A stretch of DNA of 64,000 nucleotides from Streptomyces buecherae (lineage in GTDB: Bacteria; Actinomycetota; Actinomycetes; Streptomycetales; Streptomycetaceae), in the NCBI RefSeq assembly GCF_014295035.1, contig NZ_CP060404.1, forward strand, positions 5,616,001 through 5,680,000, read 5' to 3'. Shown here one piece after another: positions 40,609 to 49,344 of the stretch. Numbering within the stretch: the stretch's first letter is position 1; each line of letters starts with the position of its first letter. Below the pieces are notes generated by a model. The model was not told the origin of the DNA, did no database searches, and saw nothing but the letters and a program-made list of their open reading frames with translations. The position numbers and the translations under genes were made by a program.

Positions 40609-41166
40609 TCAGTTGCCGCCGCCGAGCGCCGCCGCGGCCGTGGACCGCTGCTCGGGGGCGTGCGCCGTGGCCGCGAGGACCGCGTCGCCGACGGCGGAGC
40701 GGCCGGACTGGCCGGGGTGGAAGGGCATGTCCGTCAGGCCGGGGAAGTAGACGTGCAGGCTGACGGCGGGTTCGAGGGAGTCGTTGACGACGTCGTGCGC
40801 GTAGCCGGGCGCGATCACGTGCTGCGCGCCGGGGCCGAGGGTCCGCTGCCCGTACGCGGTGCGCTCGGTCAACCGCCCCCGCAGGACGGTGAAGACGCCG
40901 CTGGAGCGACCGTGGTCGTGCGCCCCGCTGCTCTGGCCGGGAACCCAGCTCAGCAGCCAGACCTCGTAACCGGGGCCGGTGCGCAGCCGGTGGTACCAGC
41001 GGCTGGTCGCGTCGTAGTCGACCAGCGGGGCCCACATCGCGCGGTCGGCGGCGATGGTGCGGGCGAGGCGGGCGAAGCCCGAGACGGTGCTCGGGTGGGC
41101 GGGGACCGGCGGCAGCAGGTGGGGAATGTCGAGCCAGTCCCCGGCGATCTGGACGTCGCTGTTCAT
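40609..41166 (-). CDS. Cysteine dioxygenase family protein
   Basis: 185 residues from ATG 41166, with GAGGAA upstream. Cysteine dioxygenase is a non-haem iron cupin that oxidises L-cysteine to cysteine sulfinate. The three iron His are visible: His83 and His85 in SGAHDHGRSSG and His124 in GYAHDVVND. RGRLTER and VSLHVYFPG are conserved cupin strands. It is typical of actinobacterial type I thiol dioxygenases. Directly upstream on the same strand is a 23-codon frame with four Cys codons (41316-41387), which may sense cysteine supply and control this gene. Confidence 0.9.
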   Translation of the reverse strand: MNSDVQIAGDWLDIPHLLPPVPAHPSTVSGFARLARTIAADRAMWAPLVDYDATSRWYHRLRTGPGYEVWLLSWVPGQSSGAHDHGRSSGVFTVLRGRLTERTAYGQRTLGPGAQHVIAPGYAHDVVNDSLEPAVSLHVYFPGLTDMPFHPGQSGRSAVGDAVLAATAHAPEQRSTAAAALGGGN

Positions 41167-41315
41167 GTACGGAGTTCCTCGGCAGGAGTGCGGGTGGCGC
41201 GCGGTGCGATCAGCCCCGAACGAGGCGTCGGGCGACCCGGCGCGCACGCGGAGGCAGTGAACGAGGGGAAAGCGGAGGCAAGCGAAAGCAAGCGGAAAGC
41301 TGGAGCTCGGTGGCA

Positions 41316-41387
41316 TCAACAGCTGGAACAGCGACAGCGGGCCTGCACAGCGCAGCGGAACCCGTAAGCACGGGTCGGCCGGGGCAT
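41316..41387 (-). CDS. 23-residue Cys-rich leader peptide (candidate attenuator) upstream of cysteine dioxygenase
   Basis: ATG 41387 to TGA 41316. The peptide begins MPRPTRAYGFR, and its last 12 residues contain four Cys (positions 12, 18, 20 and 23), the final one next to the stop. Such clustering is far above the normal Cys frequency in this genome. The frame lies 150 bases upstream of the cysteine dioxygenase start, on the same strand, and ~16 bases after a predicted transcription start. A modest GTGAG lies six bases before the ATG. Poly-Cys upstream ORFs act as cysteine-responsive attenuators in mycobacteria. Here the same logic would link Cys-tRNA supply to a cysteine-degrading enzyme. 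The function is inferred from position and composition. Confidence 0.5.
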   Translation of the reverse strand: MPRPTRAYGFRCAVQARCRCSSC

Positions 41388-41409
41388 GGGGCTCACTGAC
41401 ATGTGACCA

Positions 41410-41438
41410 AGGAGACCGGGTCTGCTCGATCCTGTCAA
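41410..41438 (-). promoter_or_regulatory. Putative promoter of the cysteine-dioxygenase leader and gene
   Basis: On the minus strand, consensus TTGACA (41438-41433) is followed 17 bases later by TCTCCT (41415-41410), a weak -10. It would start transcription near 41403, just before the 23-codon Cys-rich frame. Confidence 0.5.
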
Positions 41439-41787
41439 CCGGCTGTCCATTTTGGGGGTAATGTTTCACCTCATCCGGTTACTCCGGCCGGAGAAAGGTT
41501 TGTGCACTCGGGGCACCGGAGAGGTGGCGCAGCATCCGCAGTCGTTGACGCCGTGGAGTGCTCGCGCTCGTTGTCCCGTGTGGGTGGCGGGATGTGATCA
41601 GGTTCGCTTTGGCGTGTGGACCGCAACTGGGATTGGCAGGCGTGGCGTCTGCTTCCGTGGAAAGACGCCGTAGCGTGCGCCGAACACGGCAGGGCGTTAG
41701 ATGTGTCCGGCTTTAGGCTGATTTGAACACTTTCCGCGAGCCCTTGGTTCCGCAGAGTGAATAAGCGGCCCAATAGCAGATCTCGGC

Positions 41788-41817
41788 TTGACTGGCTCGG
41801 ATCGGCACACTTGTAAT
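41788..41817 (+). promoter_or_regulatory. Putative whiB promoter
   Basis: TTGACT (41788-41793), an 18-base spacer and TGTAAT (41812-41817) are followed by the palindrome ACACGTGT (41821-41828) at the expected start point. The palindrome could be an operator. The rest of 41439-41787 is relatively AT-rich and has no gene. Confidence 0.5.
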
Positions 41818-41880
41818 TTCACACGTGTCGTTCACGCTCACGGCGGCGGCACGCGACGCAATGACGGACGAGGGGCGCAC

Positions 41881-42144
41881 ATGACCGAGTTGTTCCAGCA
41901 ACTGCTGGTCGAAGAGGCGGACGAGGAGCTCGGCTGGCAGGAGCGCGCACTGTGCGCTCAGACCGATCCCGAATCGTTCTTCCCGGAAAAGGGCGGATCC
42001 ACGCGCGAGGCGAAGAAGGTCTGCCTCGCCTGTGAGGTCCGCTCCGAGTGCCTCGAATATGCCCTCGCGCATGATGAACGTTTCGGTATCTGGGGCGGTC
42101 TGTCCGAACGCGAACGCCGACGACTCAAAAAGGCCGCGGTCTGA
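41881..42144 (+). CDS. whiB: WhiB-family iron-sulfur sporulation regulator
   Basis: 87 residues from ATG 41881, with GAGGGGCG upstream. Four Cys (25, 48, 51, 57) in the CxnCxxCxxxxxC pattern hold a [4Fe-4S] cluster. The turn GIWGG (69-73) and basic tail RERRRLKKAAV complete a Wbl protein. The sequence (WQERALCAQTDPESFFPEKG, EAKKVCLACEVRSECLEYAL) is that of Streptomyces WhiB itself, which acts with WhiA to trigger sporulation septation. Developmental control is expected from its long upstream region. Assignment to WhiB rather than another Wbl rests on length and near-identity as remembered. Confidence 0.93.
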   Translation: MTELFQQLLVEEADEELGWQERALCAQTDPESFFPEKGGSTREAKKVCLACEVRSECLEYALAHDERFGIWGGLSERERRRLKKAAV

Positions 42145-42864
42145 ACGGCTGGTCCCCCCACAGAGGCTTCACCCACGGTCCGCCCCCGACGCCACGGCGC
42201 ACGGGAGGCGGACCGTCGCGTTGAGCGCCCGCGCGAGTCCGCGTCTCGCGCGTCCCTCTTACCGGTGACGCCGGTACGCGCCGGGCCCACCCCGCGGCCG
42301 GGGTCGGGCCCGCTCTCCGCCGCCGAGCCCGGGACGGCCGCGTGCGCGCCGCTCGCTGACGCGGCGTCGGGTCCCCGGCCGGGCGCTCGGCCCGTGCGGC
42401 GCGGACATGCGTACGGGAGATGGCGCCGGGTGTGTCGGGACAAGGCGGGACATGTCGGTGTCCGATGCGGTGCGCGAAGTGAACGTATCCGAGCGGTGCC
42501 CGGCCGCATCTGGCCCGCGGGCTCGTGGGGCGGGTGGGAGCGGGGTGGGGGCTCGGGCGCGCGCCGCCCTCCGAACCGGTGCGGCTCAGCGGCCCCGCCA
42601 GCGGGCGCGGCCCGGCCGTATGCGGCCCCCCGCGCGCGCGAGCGCCGTGCACGCGGCGGTACGCGCCCCGGGCGCGCGGGGTTCGGGACGCGGCCCGGGC
42701 GGAGCGGCGACGCGACCCGGGCGCGCGGGCCGAGGGGCCGGCACGGACAGCGCGACGGGGCCGGGCGGCCAAGCCGTTAGTGTGGGGGCCCGTCCGAGAC
42801 GCACCGGCGCCCCAGCGGGGCCCACGCGTCCACCGCAGTCCAGCGAACCGGGGCCCGTACCTCG
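42145..42864. other. Intergenic 720 bp after whiB
   Basis: The first 80 bases contain a hairpin (ACGGTCCGCC at 42175-42184 with GGCGGACCGT at 42207-42216, loop 22), probably the whiB terminator. The rest is extremely GC-rich. Two partial repeats built on GGGACA/GACATGTC occur near 42437-42460. Several long open frames cross it on both strands, but none has a ribosome site or a recognisable domain. The promoter of the glycosyltransferase gene must be here. Confidence 0.45.
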
Positions 42865-45800
42865 ATGTCCGTGCACAGCCAACCGGCGGCCTCCTACCCG
42901 GCCGCACCCACCGAGTTCGCGCCCACCCACGCGGGCGCGGCGTCTGCCACGCCCGAGTTCCCGCGGCACGTGGTCACCGCCGTACTCGTCTCCCACGACG
43001 GAGCCCGCTGGCTGCCGGACGCGCTGGCCGGCCTGTTCGGCCAGGAGCGCCCGGTGCAGTACGCGGTGGGCGCCGACACCGGCAGCGCCGACACGTCCGC
43101 CCAGTTGCTCACCGACGCGCTCGGCCAGGAACGGGTCCTGCACCTCGCGCGCCGCAGCGGCTTCGGCACGGCCGTCGACGAAGCGGTGCGCACGGCCCCG
43201 GTGCTGACGCCGGACCAGTTGCCGTACCTCAAACGCCCCAGCGGCTGGGACCCGGCCACCCGCACCTGGCGCGACGACGCGTACGACATGCCCGAGCTGC
43301 CGCACGGCGAACCCGTGCAGTGGCTGTGGCTGTTGCACGACGACTGCGCCCCCGAGCCCACCGCCCTGGCCGAGTTGCTGCGCGTCGCCGACGCCAGCCC
43401 CCGGGCGGCCATCATCGGGCCCAAGCTGCGGAGCTGGTACGACAAACGGCAGTTGCTCGAAGTCGGCGTCAGCATCGCCCGCAGCGGGCGCCGCTGGACC
43501 GGTCTGGAGCGCCGCGAGCAGGACCAGGGCCAGCACGACCAGGTGCGGCCCGTGCTCGCCGTCTCCAGCGCCGGCATGCTCATCCGACGCGACGTGTGGG
43601 ACGAACTCGGCGGCTTCGACGCCCGCCTCCCGCTCATGCGCGACGACGTGGACCTGTGCTGGCGCGCCCAGGCCCTGGGCCACCAGGTGCTCGTCGCCCC
43701 GGACGCCGTGCTGCGGCACGCGGAGGCCGCCGCGCGCGAGCGGCGCCCCATCGACTGCGTGGGCCGCGCCGGCCGCACCGCCCCCGCCGACGGCGAGCAG
43801 GGCTCGGCCCTGCGCCGTCTCGCGCCCCGTGGCTCGTCGCCGCACCGCGTCGACAAGGCCGGCGCCGTCTACGCGCTGCTCGCCAACACCCGCGGCGCGC
43901 TGCTCCCCTACGTCTTCGCGCGCGTCGTCCTCGGCACCCTGCTGCGCACCCTCGGCTACCTGGTGGGCAAGGCCCCCGGGCAGGCCGTGGACGAGTTCGC
44001 CGGGCTGTGCACCGTACTGCTGCGCCCCGAGCGGGTGCTCGCGGCGCGGCGGGCGCGCGGCCGGCCAGCGGTGGCGGCGAGCGAACTGCGCCCGCTGTTC
44101 CCGCCGCCCGGCGCGACCGTCCGGGCCACCGTCGAACAACTCGCCAGCAGCGTCGGCGGGCGCTCCGAGCCGGAGACCGCGGCCGGCGGCCGGCACGGGG
44201 CCGTCGAGTCCGGGCCCGGCGGCGACGACGCCGACTTCCTGGAGGTCGAGCAGTTCACTCGGCTCAAGCGGGTCGCCCGCAAGCCGGGCCCGGTGCTCTT
44301 CGTCGCGCTGCTGCTCATCTCCCTCGTCGCCTGCCGCGACCTGATCGGCGGCGGCTCGCTGGCCGGCGGCGCCCTGCTGCCCGCGCCCGCCGACGTCGGC
44401 GACCTGTGGGCCCGCTACACCGACACCTGGCAGCCCGTCGGCGTCGGCTCCGCCGAGGCCGGCCCGCCCTACCTGGCCGTCCTCGCCGCGCTGGCCACCC
44501 TCTTCCTCGGCAGCACCGGCTTCACCCTCACCCTGCTCCTGGTCTGCTCGGTCCCGCTGGCCGGGCTCAGCGCCTACTTCGCCTCCCGGCCGCTGATCGG
44601 CTCCCGGCTGCTGCGCGCCTGGGCCAGCGTCGCGTACGCGTTCCTGCCCGCCACCACGGGCGCGCTGGCCAGCGGGCGGCTCGGCACCGCCGTGCTCGCC
44701 GTGCTGTTGCCGCTCATGGCGCGCGCCGCCGTCGCCGCCGCCGGGCTGACCCTGCCGCGCGGCGCCGGCGGGGCCGCGCGGCAGGTGCCCTCTTGGCGGG
44801 CGGTGTGGGCGTACGCCCTGCTGCTCACCTTCACCATGGCGTTCACGCCGGTGGTGTGGCCGATCGCGATGGTCACCGGCGCCGGCGTGCTCGTCCTGCG
44901 CGGCGCCCGCGGCGGGGTCGGCCAACTCCTCGCGTACGGCACCCGCTTCCTGGCCGTCGCGCTCACCCCGCTGCTCGTGCTCGCCCCCTGGTCGCTGTCG
45001 CTGCTCACGCACCCGGGCCGGCTGTTCGACGAGGCCGGGCTCGACCACGCGACCGGCGGCGCCTCCGCACTCGAACTGCTCACCCTGACCCCCGGCGGCC
45101 CGGGCGCGCCCGGCGCGCTGCTCATGGTCGGCGTGCTGCTGGCCGCGCTCGCCGCGCTGCTGCGCTCCGAGCGGCAGCTCGCGGTGCGCGCCGCGTGGGC
45201 GGTGGCGCTGACCGGCTTCCTGTTCGCGGCGCTGGCCGGCGGCGACCGCTGGGCCGGCCCGGCGACCCTGGTCTACGGCCTCGCGCTGCTGTGCGCGGGC
45301 CTGGTGGGCGCCGAGGGCGCCCGGGCCCGCGTCGCCGAGCAGAGCTTCGGTTGGCGGCAGCCGGTCGCCGCGCTCATCGCGCTCGCCGCCGGCCTCGCGC
45401 CGCTCGTCGCCGCCTGCGCCTGGATGCTGGGCGGCGCCGACGGGCCGATCGAGCGGCGCGACCCGGTGCAGGTCCCGGCCTTCGTCGCCGAGGAGGCCCG
45501 CACCCGCGACCAGGCCCGCACCCTGGTCCTCGACGGCAGCGCCGCGCGGGTCGACTACATCCTGGTGCGCGGCTCCGGCGCGCGGCTCGGCGACGCCGAG
45601 GCCGCCACCGAGGCCGGTGGCGACCAGCGGTTCGACAGCGTCGTGGCCAACCTGGTCGCCGGCTCGGGGGCCGACCAGACCAGCGAACTCGGCGGCTACG
45701 CCGTGCGCTACGTGCTGGTCCGCGACAGCGCCCCGCGCCAGTTCGCCCGGGTCCTGGACACGACCCCGGGCCTGACCCGGCTCAGCCAGCAGGACGGCAG

Positions 45801-46971
45801 CGCCCTGTGGCGCGTGGACCAGCGGGTGTCCCGGGTCGCCGTCATGCCGCCCGCGAAGGCCGACGCCGGCGCGGGCGACGCGACGGCCGTCCCGGTTCCG
45901 GTCGCGGCCGGCCCCGTCTCGGCGCACGGCACCGTGCCCGACGGGCCGGAGGGACGGGTGCTGCGCGTCGCCGACGAGGCCGCGCCCGGCTGGCGGGCCA
46001 CCCTCGACGGCAGGGAACTCCAGCGGACCACCGTGGACGGCTGGGCCCAGGGCTTCGAACTGCCCGCCACCGGCGGCCGGCTCTCCCTCACGTACGAGAC
46101 GCCGACCAGCCACACGCTGTGGGTGTGGGCCCAGGGGCTGCTCGCCCTGGTGCTCCTGGTGCTCGCGCTGCCCGGGCGGCGACGCGAGATGGACGACGAC
46201 CTGCCGGCGGCCGACGCCCCGGCCGCCCCGGCAGCCGCCGCCCCCGGCGCGGTGGCCGGCGCGCCCGGCCCGGTCGACGGCGCCGCGGCGCAGCCCCCGG
46301 CCGGCGAGGGCCGCCGGGCGCGACGGCTGCGGGCCGCCGCCGAGGCGGCCGGCGCCCCCCGCCCCGACGCTGCGGAGCCCGGCGCGGACCCCGCCCCCGA
46401 CGGCGCGGGCCCCGACCCGCGGCCCGGCTGGGTCCCGCCGGACGGGTCAGGACCGCCGGCCCCGCCCCTGCCGCCGCAGGCACCCCCGCCGCCGGCCGCC
46501 CCGACCGGCGACCCGACCGCGACGCCCGTCCAGGGCACGCCGCTGGTCGACCCGTACGCCGCGCCGCGACAGGGCTTCGGGCAGCCGGGCTTCGAGCAGC
46601 AGGGCTTCGAGCAGCAGAGTTACGGCCAGCAGTGGGACGACGGACCCGGGTACGCCCCCGACCAGCCCAGCCAGCCCGGCCCCCCGCCGTACGAGCAGCC
46701 CTACCAGGACCCGTACGCGCAGGGCGCCGACGCCGGCTACCCGGGCCAGCCCGCCCCCGGCGACCAGGCGCCCGGCTACCCGGGCGGCTACCAGCCCGGC
46801 CAGGCCGACCCGTACGGCAACGGGAGCTACCAGAGCGGCTACGACCCCTACGGCTACGGTCAGCAGCCCTACCCGGACGCCGACCCGGGCGCGGGGTCGG
46901 CCGGGCAGGACGACACGACGTACGGCGACGGCACCATCCCCGGGCCCCGCCGCGACGGGAGCCAGGCATGA
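42865..46971 (+). CDS. Giant membrane glycosyltransferase (GT2 domain plus multispan region)
   Basis: 1368 residues from ATG 42865. A GT2 domain occupies ~30-330: HVVTAVLVSHDGARWLPDAL, the DxD-like LLHDDCAP, and the catalytic MRDDVDLCWRAQALGHQVLV. After ~420 come about a dozen membrane helices (for example PVLFVALLLISLVACRDLIG, ATLFLGSTGFTLTLLLVCSV), then an external domain, a last helix near 1100, and a Pro/Ala then Gly/Gln/Tyr-rich tail (GFEQQGFEQQSYGQQ, PYQDPYAQG). Such enzymes build polysaccharide on lipid carriers at the membrane. Its stop overlaps the DUF5719 gene (ATGA, 46968-46971), pointing to a joint job. The acceptor and donor are unknown. Confidence 0.9.
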   Translation: MSVHSQPAASYPAAPTEFAPTHAGAASATPEFPRHVVTAVLVSHDGARWLPDALAGLFGQERPVQYAVGADTGSADTSAQLLTDALGQERVLHLARRSGFGTAVDEAVRTAPVLTPDQLPYLKRPSGWDPATRTWRDDAYDMPELPHGEPVQWLWLLHDDCAPEPTALAELLRVADASPRAAIIGPKLRSWYDKRQLLEVGVSIARSGRRWTGLERREQDQGQHDQVRPVLAVSSAGMLIRRDVWDELGGFDARLPLMRDDVDLCWRAQALGHQVLVAPDAVLRHAEAAARERRPIDCVGRAGRTAPADGEQGSALRRLAPRGSSPHRVDKAGAVYALLANTRGALLPYVFARVVLGTLLRTLGYLVGKAPGQAVDEFAGLCTVLLRPERVLAARRARGRPAVAASELRPLFPPPGATVRATVEQLASSVGGRSEPETAAGGRHGAVESGPGGDDADFLEVEQFTRLKRVARKPGPVLFVALLLISLVACRDLIGGGSLAGGALLPAPADVGDLWARYTDTWQPVGVGSAEAGPPYLAVLAALATLFLGSTGFTLTLLLVCSVPLAGLSAYFASRPLIGSRLLRAWASVAYAFLPATTGALASGRLGTAVLAVLLPLMARAAVAAAGLTLPRGAGGAARQVPSWRAVWAYALLLTFTMAFTPVVWPIAMVTGAGVLVLRGARGGVGQLLAYGTRFLAVALTPLLVLAPWSLSLLTHPGRLFDEAGLDHATGGASALELLTLTPGGPGAPGALLMVGVLLAALAALLRSERQLAVRAAWAVALTGFLFAALAGGDRWAGPATLVYGLALLCAGLVGAEGARARVAEQSFGWRQPVAALIALAAGLAPLVAACAWMLGGADGPIERRDPVQVPAFVAEEARTRDQARTLVLDGSAARVDYILVRGSGARLGDAEAATEAGGDQRFDSVVANLVAGSGADQTSELGGYAVRYVLVRDSAPRQFARVLDTTPGLTRLSQQDGSALWRVDQRVSRVAVMPPAKADAGAGDATAVPVPVAAGPVSAHGTVPDGPEGRVLRVADEAAPGWRATLDGRELQRTTVDGWAQGFELPATGGRLSLTYETPTSHTLWVWAQGLLALVLLVLALPGRRREMDDDLPAADAPAAPAAAAPGAVAGAPGPVDGAAAQPPAGEGRRARRLRAAAEAAGAPRPDAAEPGADPAPDGAGPDPRPGWVPPDGSGPPAPPLPPQAPPPPAAPTGDPTATPVQGTPLVDPYAAPRQGFGQPGFEQQGFEQQSYGQQWDDGPGYAPDQPSQPGPPPYEQPYQDPYAQGADAGYPGQPAPGDQAPGYPGGYQPGQADPYGNGSYQSGYDPYGYGQQPYPDADPGAGSAGQDDTTYGDGTIPGPRRDGSQA

Positions 46972-48512
46972 ACCGCACCACCCTGTCCCTGCTCGCCGCC
47001 GTCACCGCCCTGGCCGCCATCACCGGCGTCGCGTCGATGACCGGGGACTCCGACGCCGACCCGAAGTCCGGCCCGGGCGGCACCCGGGCGGCAGCCGCGG
47101 CCCGGATGCCGGTCGAGCGCTCCGCGCTGGTGTGCCCCGCGCCCACCTCGTCCGAACTCGGCGAGACCACGTACACCGCCTACACCCCGCAAGCACCGGG
47201 CCAGGGGGGCGATGACAAGGGCGCGGCCGAGCTGCTCCCCGCGCACCCCGCCGACGACGGAGGCGAGGACGGCGACCGGGGCAAGGGCGACGCGCGCGGG
47301 GACGCGCTGACCGGCGACCCGGTGGTGCCGCTGGCCAAGCCCGGGACGCCGGTCTCCGAGGACACCTCGCGCTCCGACGCGCCCGCGCTGATCGGCGTCG
47401 CGGACGGCGCGCTCGCCCCGGGCTGGACCGTGCAGCAGACCACCGCCGTGACCGCGGGCGACGGGCGCGGCCTGCTCGGCGCCTCCTGCGTCGCCCCCGG
47501 CACCGACTTCTGGTTCCCCGGCGTGAGCACCGCGGGCGACCGGCAGGACTACGTCCACCTCACCAACCCCGACAGCACCCAGGCGGTGGTCGACCTGGAG
47601 CTGTACGGCGAGAACGGCCGGCTGGAGGCGCCCAGCGGCGAGTCGATCAACATCCCGCCGCACTCCACCAAGCCCGTACTGCTCTCCACCCTGGTCAGCA
47701 AGCCGACCATCAACGTGACCCTGCACGCGGCGGTGCGCTCCGGTCGCATCGGCGCCAGCGTGCAGGCCGTGGACGCCAACATCGGCAGCGACTGGCTGCC
47801 GGCCGCGGCCCCGCCCGGCACCCGCGCGGTGCTCCCCGGCATCCCGAAGGACGCCACCTCGGTCCGGCTGGTCGCCTACGCCACGGGCTCGGGCGACGCC
47901 GACCTGAAGATCCAGCTCTCCGGCCCCTCCGGCTCCCTCACCCCGGCCGGCCACGAGAAGCTGAGCGTCAAGAGCCGGATGACCAGCGCGATCGACCTCG
48001 GCGACCTCACCAAGGGCGAGCCGGGCTCGCTCGTGCTCACGCCGCAGGGCAGCGGCGCGGCGCCGTTCGTGGCCGCGCTGCGCGTGACGCGGGGCAAGGG
48101 CGACCAGCAGGAGACGGCGTTCATCCCGGCCTCCACGCCGATCGAGAGCCGCGGCACGGTGGCCGACAACCGGTCCAAGGGCAGCACGCTGACCCTGACC
48201 GCGCCCGACGAGGCCGCGACCGTGCGGGTCACCTCGTCGGCCGGGAGCCAGGGCGGCGGCCCGGCCAGCCGGGAGGTCACGGTCAAGGCCGGTACGACGC
48301 TCGCCCTCGACCCGCCCCGCCCCGACGGCGCGAAGGGCTCCTACGCGGTGACGGTCGAGCGCCTGGACGGCGGGCCGGTGTACGCGTCCCGGCTGCTTGA
48401 GGTGGAGGCGGGCGGCATGCCGATGTTCACCATCCAGGGGCTGCCGGACGACCGGGGCACGGTCGCGGTGCCGCGCGGCAACCAGGACCTGTCCCTGCTC
48501 AACGACGACTGA
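46968..48512 (+). CDS. DUF5719 family secreted/membrane-anchored protein
   Basis: 514 residues, start coupled to the upstream glycosyltransferase. An N-terminal hydrophobic segment (TTLSLLAAVTALAAITGVAS) acts as signal or anchor. The remainder is exported, with an acidic low-complexity stretch (~85-130) and then repeated beta-sandwich-like units (WFPGVSTAGDRQDYVHLTNP, VVDLELYGENGRLEAPSG). This is the actinobacterial DUF5719 family, always next to the large GT, so it likely assists that enzyme's product outside the cell. No catalytic motif is seen. Confidence 0.85.
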   Translation: MNRTTLSLLAAVTALAAITGVASMTGDSDADPKSGPGGTRAAAAARMPVERSALVCPAPTSSELGETTYTAYTPQAPGQGGDDKGAAELLPAHPADDGGEDGDRGKGDARGDALTGDPVVPLAKPGTPVSEDTSRSDAPALIGVADGALAPGWTVQQTTAVTAGDGRGLLGASCVAPGTDFWFPGVSTAGDRQDYVHLTNPDSTQAVVDLELYGENGRLEAPSGESINIPPHSTKPVLLSTLVSKPTINVTLHAAVRSGRIGASVQAVDANIGSDWLPAAAPPGTRAVLPGIPKDATSVRLVAYATGSGDADLKIQLSGPSGSLTPAGHEKLSVKSRMTSAIDLGDLTKGEPGSLVLTPQGSGAAPFVAALRVTRGKGDQQETAFIPASTPIESRGTVADNRSKGSTLTLTAPDEAATVRVTSSAGSQGGGPASREVTVKAGTTLALDPPRPDGAKGSYAVTVERLDGGPVYASRLLEVEAGGMPMFTIQGLPDDRGTVAVPRGNQDLSLLNDD

Positions 48513-48517
48513 GCCCG

Positions 48518-48539
48518 GGCCGGGAGGCGATTCCCGGCC
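48518..48539 (+). terminator. Hairpin after the DUF5719 gene
   Basis: An eight-base stem, GGCCGGGA/TCCCGGCC, has a six-base loop and begins six bases after the stop codon. There is no T-run. The following 48540-48717 is repeat-like (GCGGAAGCTGGCGGC units) and has no gene. Confidence 0.5.
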
Positions 48540-48717
48540 GCGGGACGCCGCGCGATGGCCGAGACCGGTCGGTCGCGGGGGAGCGCGGCCGGGCGGATCG
48601 CGGTCCGCGGCGAGGTTCGGAAATGGCCGAAACCATTCGGACGCGGACGCATTCGAGGCGGAGGCTGGCGGCTTGGGAGCGGAAGCTGGCGGCTTCGGGG
48701 CGGAAGCCGGTGGTGCT

Positions 48718-49344
48718 TCAGTCCTGTCCGTAGCGCGGATCGACCGACTCGGGCGCGAGCCCCAGCAACTCGGCGACCTGCTCGACGACGACCTCGTGCA
48801 CGAGCAGCGCGCGCTCGTCGCGGCTCTTGGTACGGATCTCGATCGGGCGGCGGAAGACCACGATCCGCGCCGGGCGCTCGCCCTCACCGGCGATGAACCG
48901 GCCGAGCGGCACGGCGTCGTCGCTCCACGCCCCGGGACCGAGCCCGTCGCCGGCGCCGGCCTCGACACCCGGCACGTCGCGGACGGAGAAGTCGACGCCG
49001 GACAGTTGCGGCCAGCGCCGCCCCAGCCGCTCGGCCGAGTCGTGCACCAGGTCGTCGAAGGCGTCCGCGCGGCTGATCGACAGCGGCACCTGCGGCGGTG
49101 CGATCGGCCCGCGCATGCCGCGGCCGTGCCGGTCCCGGCGTCGCGGGCGCGGTCCGGCCGGCGCCGGAGCGTCCCCGGCACCGCCCGTCGCGCGGGCGGC
49201 ACCGCCGCGCGCGCGGGGCCCGCCGGCGTCGGCCGACGCGGCGCCGGCGTCCCGGGCGTCGGCCGGGCTGCGGGCGGCGTCCCCGGCACTGGACGGGGTG
49301 GGCGTGCCCCCAGCGCCGGGCGGGGGAGGTACAGGGGTGTCCAT
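48718..49344 (-). CDS. Zincin-like (DUF/PF06262-type) family protein, active site degenerate
   Basis: 208 residues from ATG 49344 (MDTPVPPPPGAGG). An Ala/Gly/Arg-rich head (~1-85) precedes the conserved domain: SRADAFDDLVHDSAERLGRR, FIAGEGERPARIVVFRRPIE, and ALLVHEVVVEQVAELLGLAP. Classical members have HExxH. Here the second His is Val-Glu (HEVVVEQ), so normal zinc proteolysis is doubtful. The same residues are, as far as I recall, usual in the Streptomyces orthologues, so this is a lineage trait and not a recent mutation. It is divergent from the DUF3499 gene. Confidence 0.8.
   Translation of the reverse strand: MDTPVPPPPGAGGTPTPSSAGDAARSPADARDAGAASADAGGPRARGGAARATGGAGDAPAPAGPRPRRRDRHGRGMRGPIAPPQVPLSISRADAFDDLVHDSAERLGRRWPQLSGVDFSVRDVPGVEAGAGDGLGPGAWSDDAVPLGRFIAGEGERPARIVVFRRPIEIRTKSRDERALLVHEVVVEQVAELLGLAPESVDPRYGQD

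Noticed and set aside
42525..46967. Very long frame leading into the DUF5719 gene, and an opposite-strand 1175-codon frame at 42586-46113
   Set aside because: Both are shadows of the giant glycosyltransferase; composition is Arg/Pro/Ala-rich without domains. DUF5719 starts at ATG 46968.
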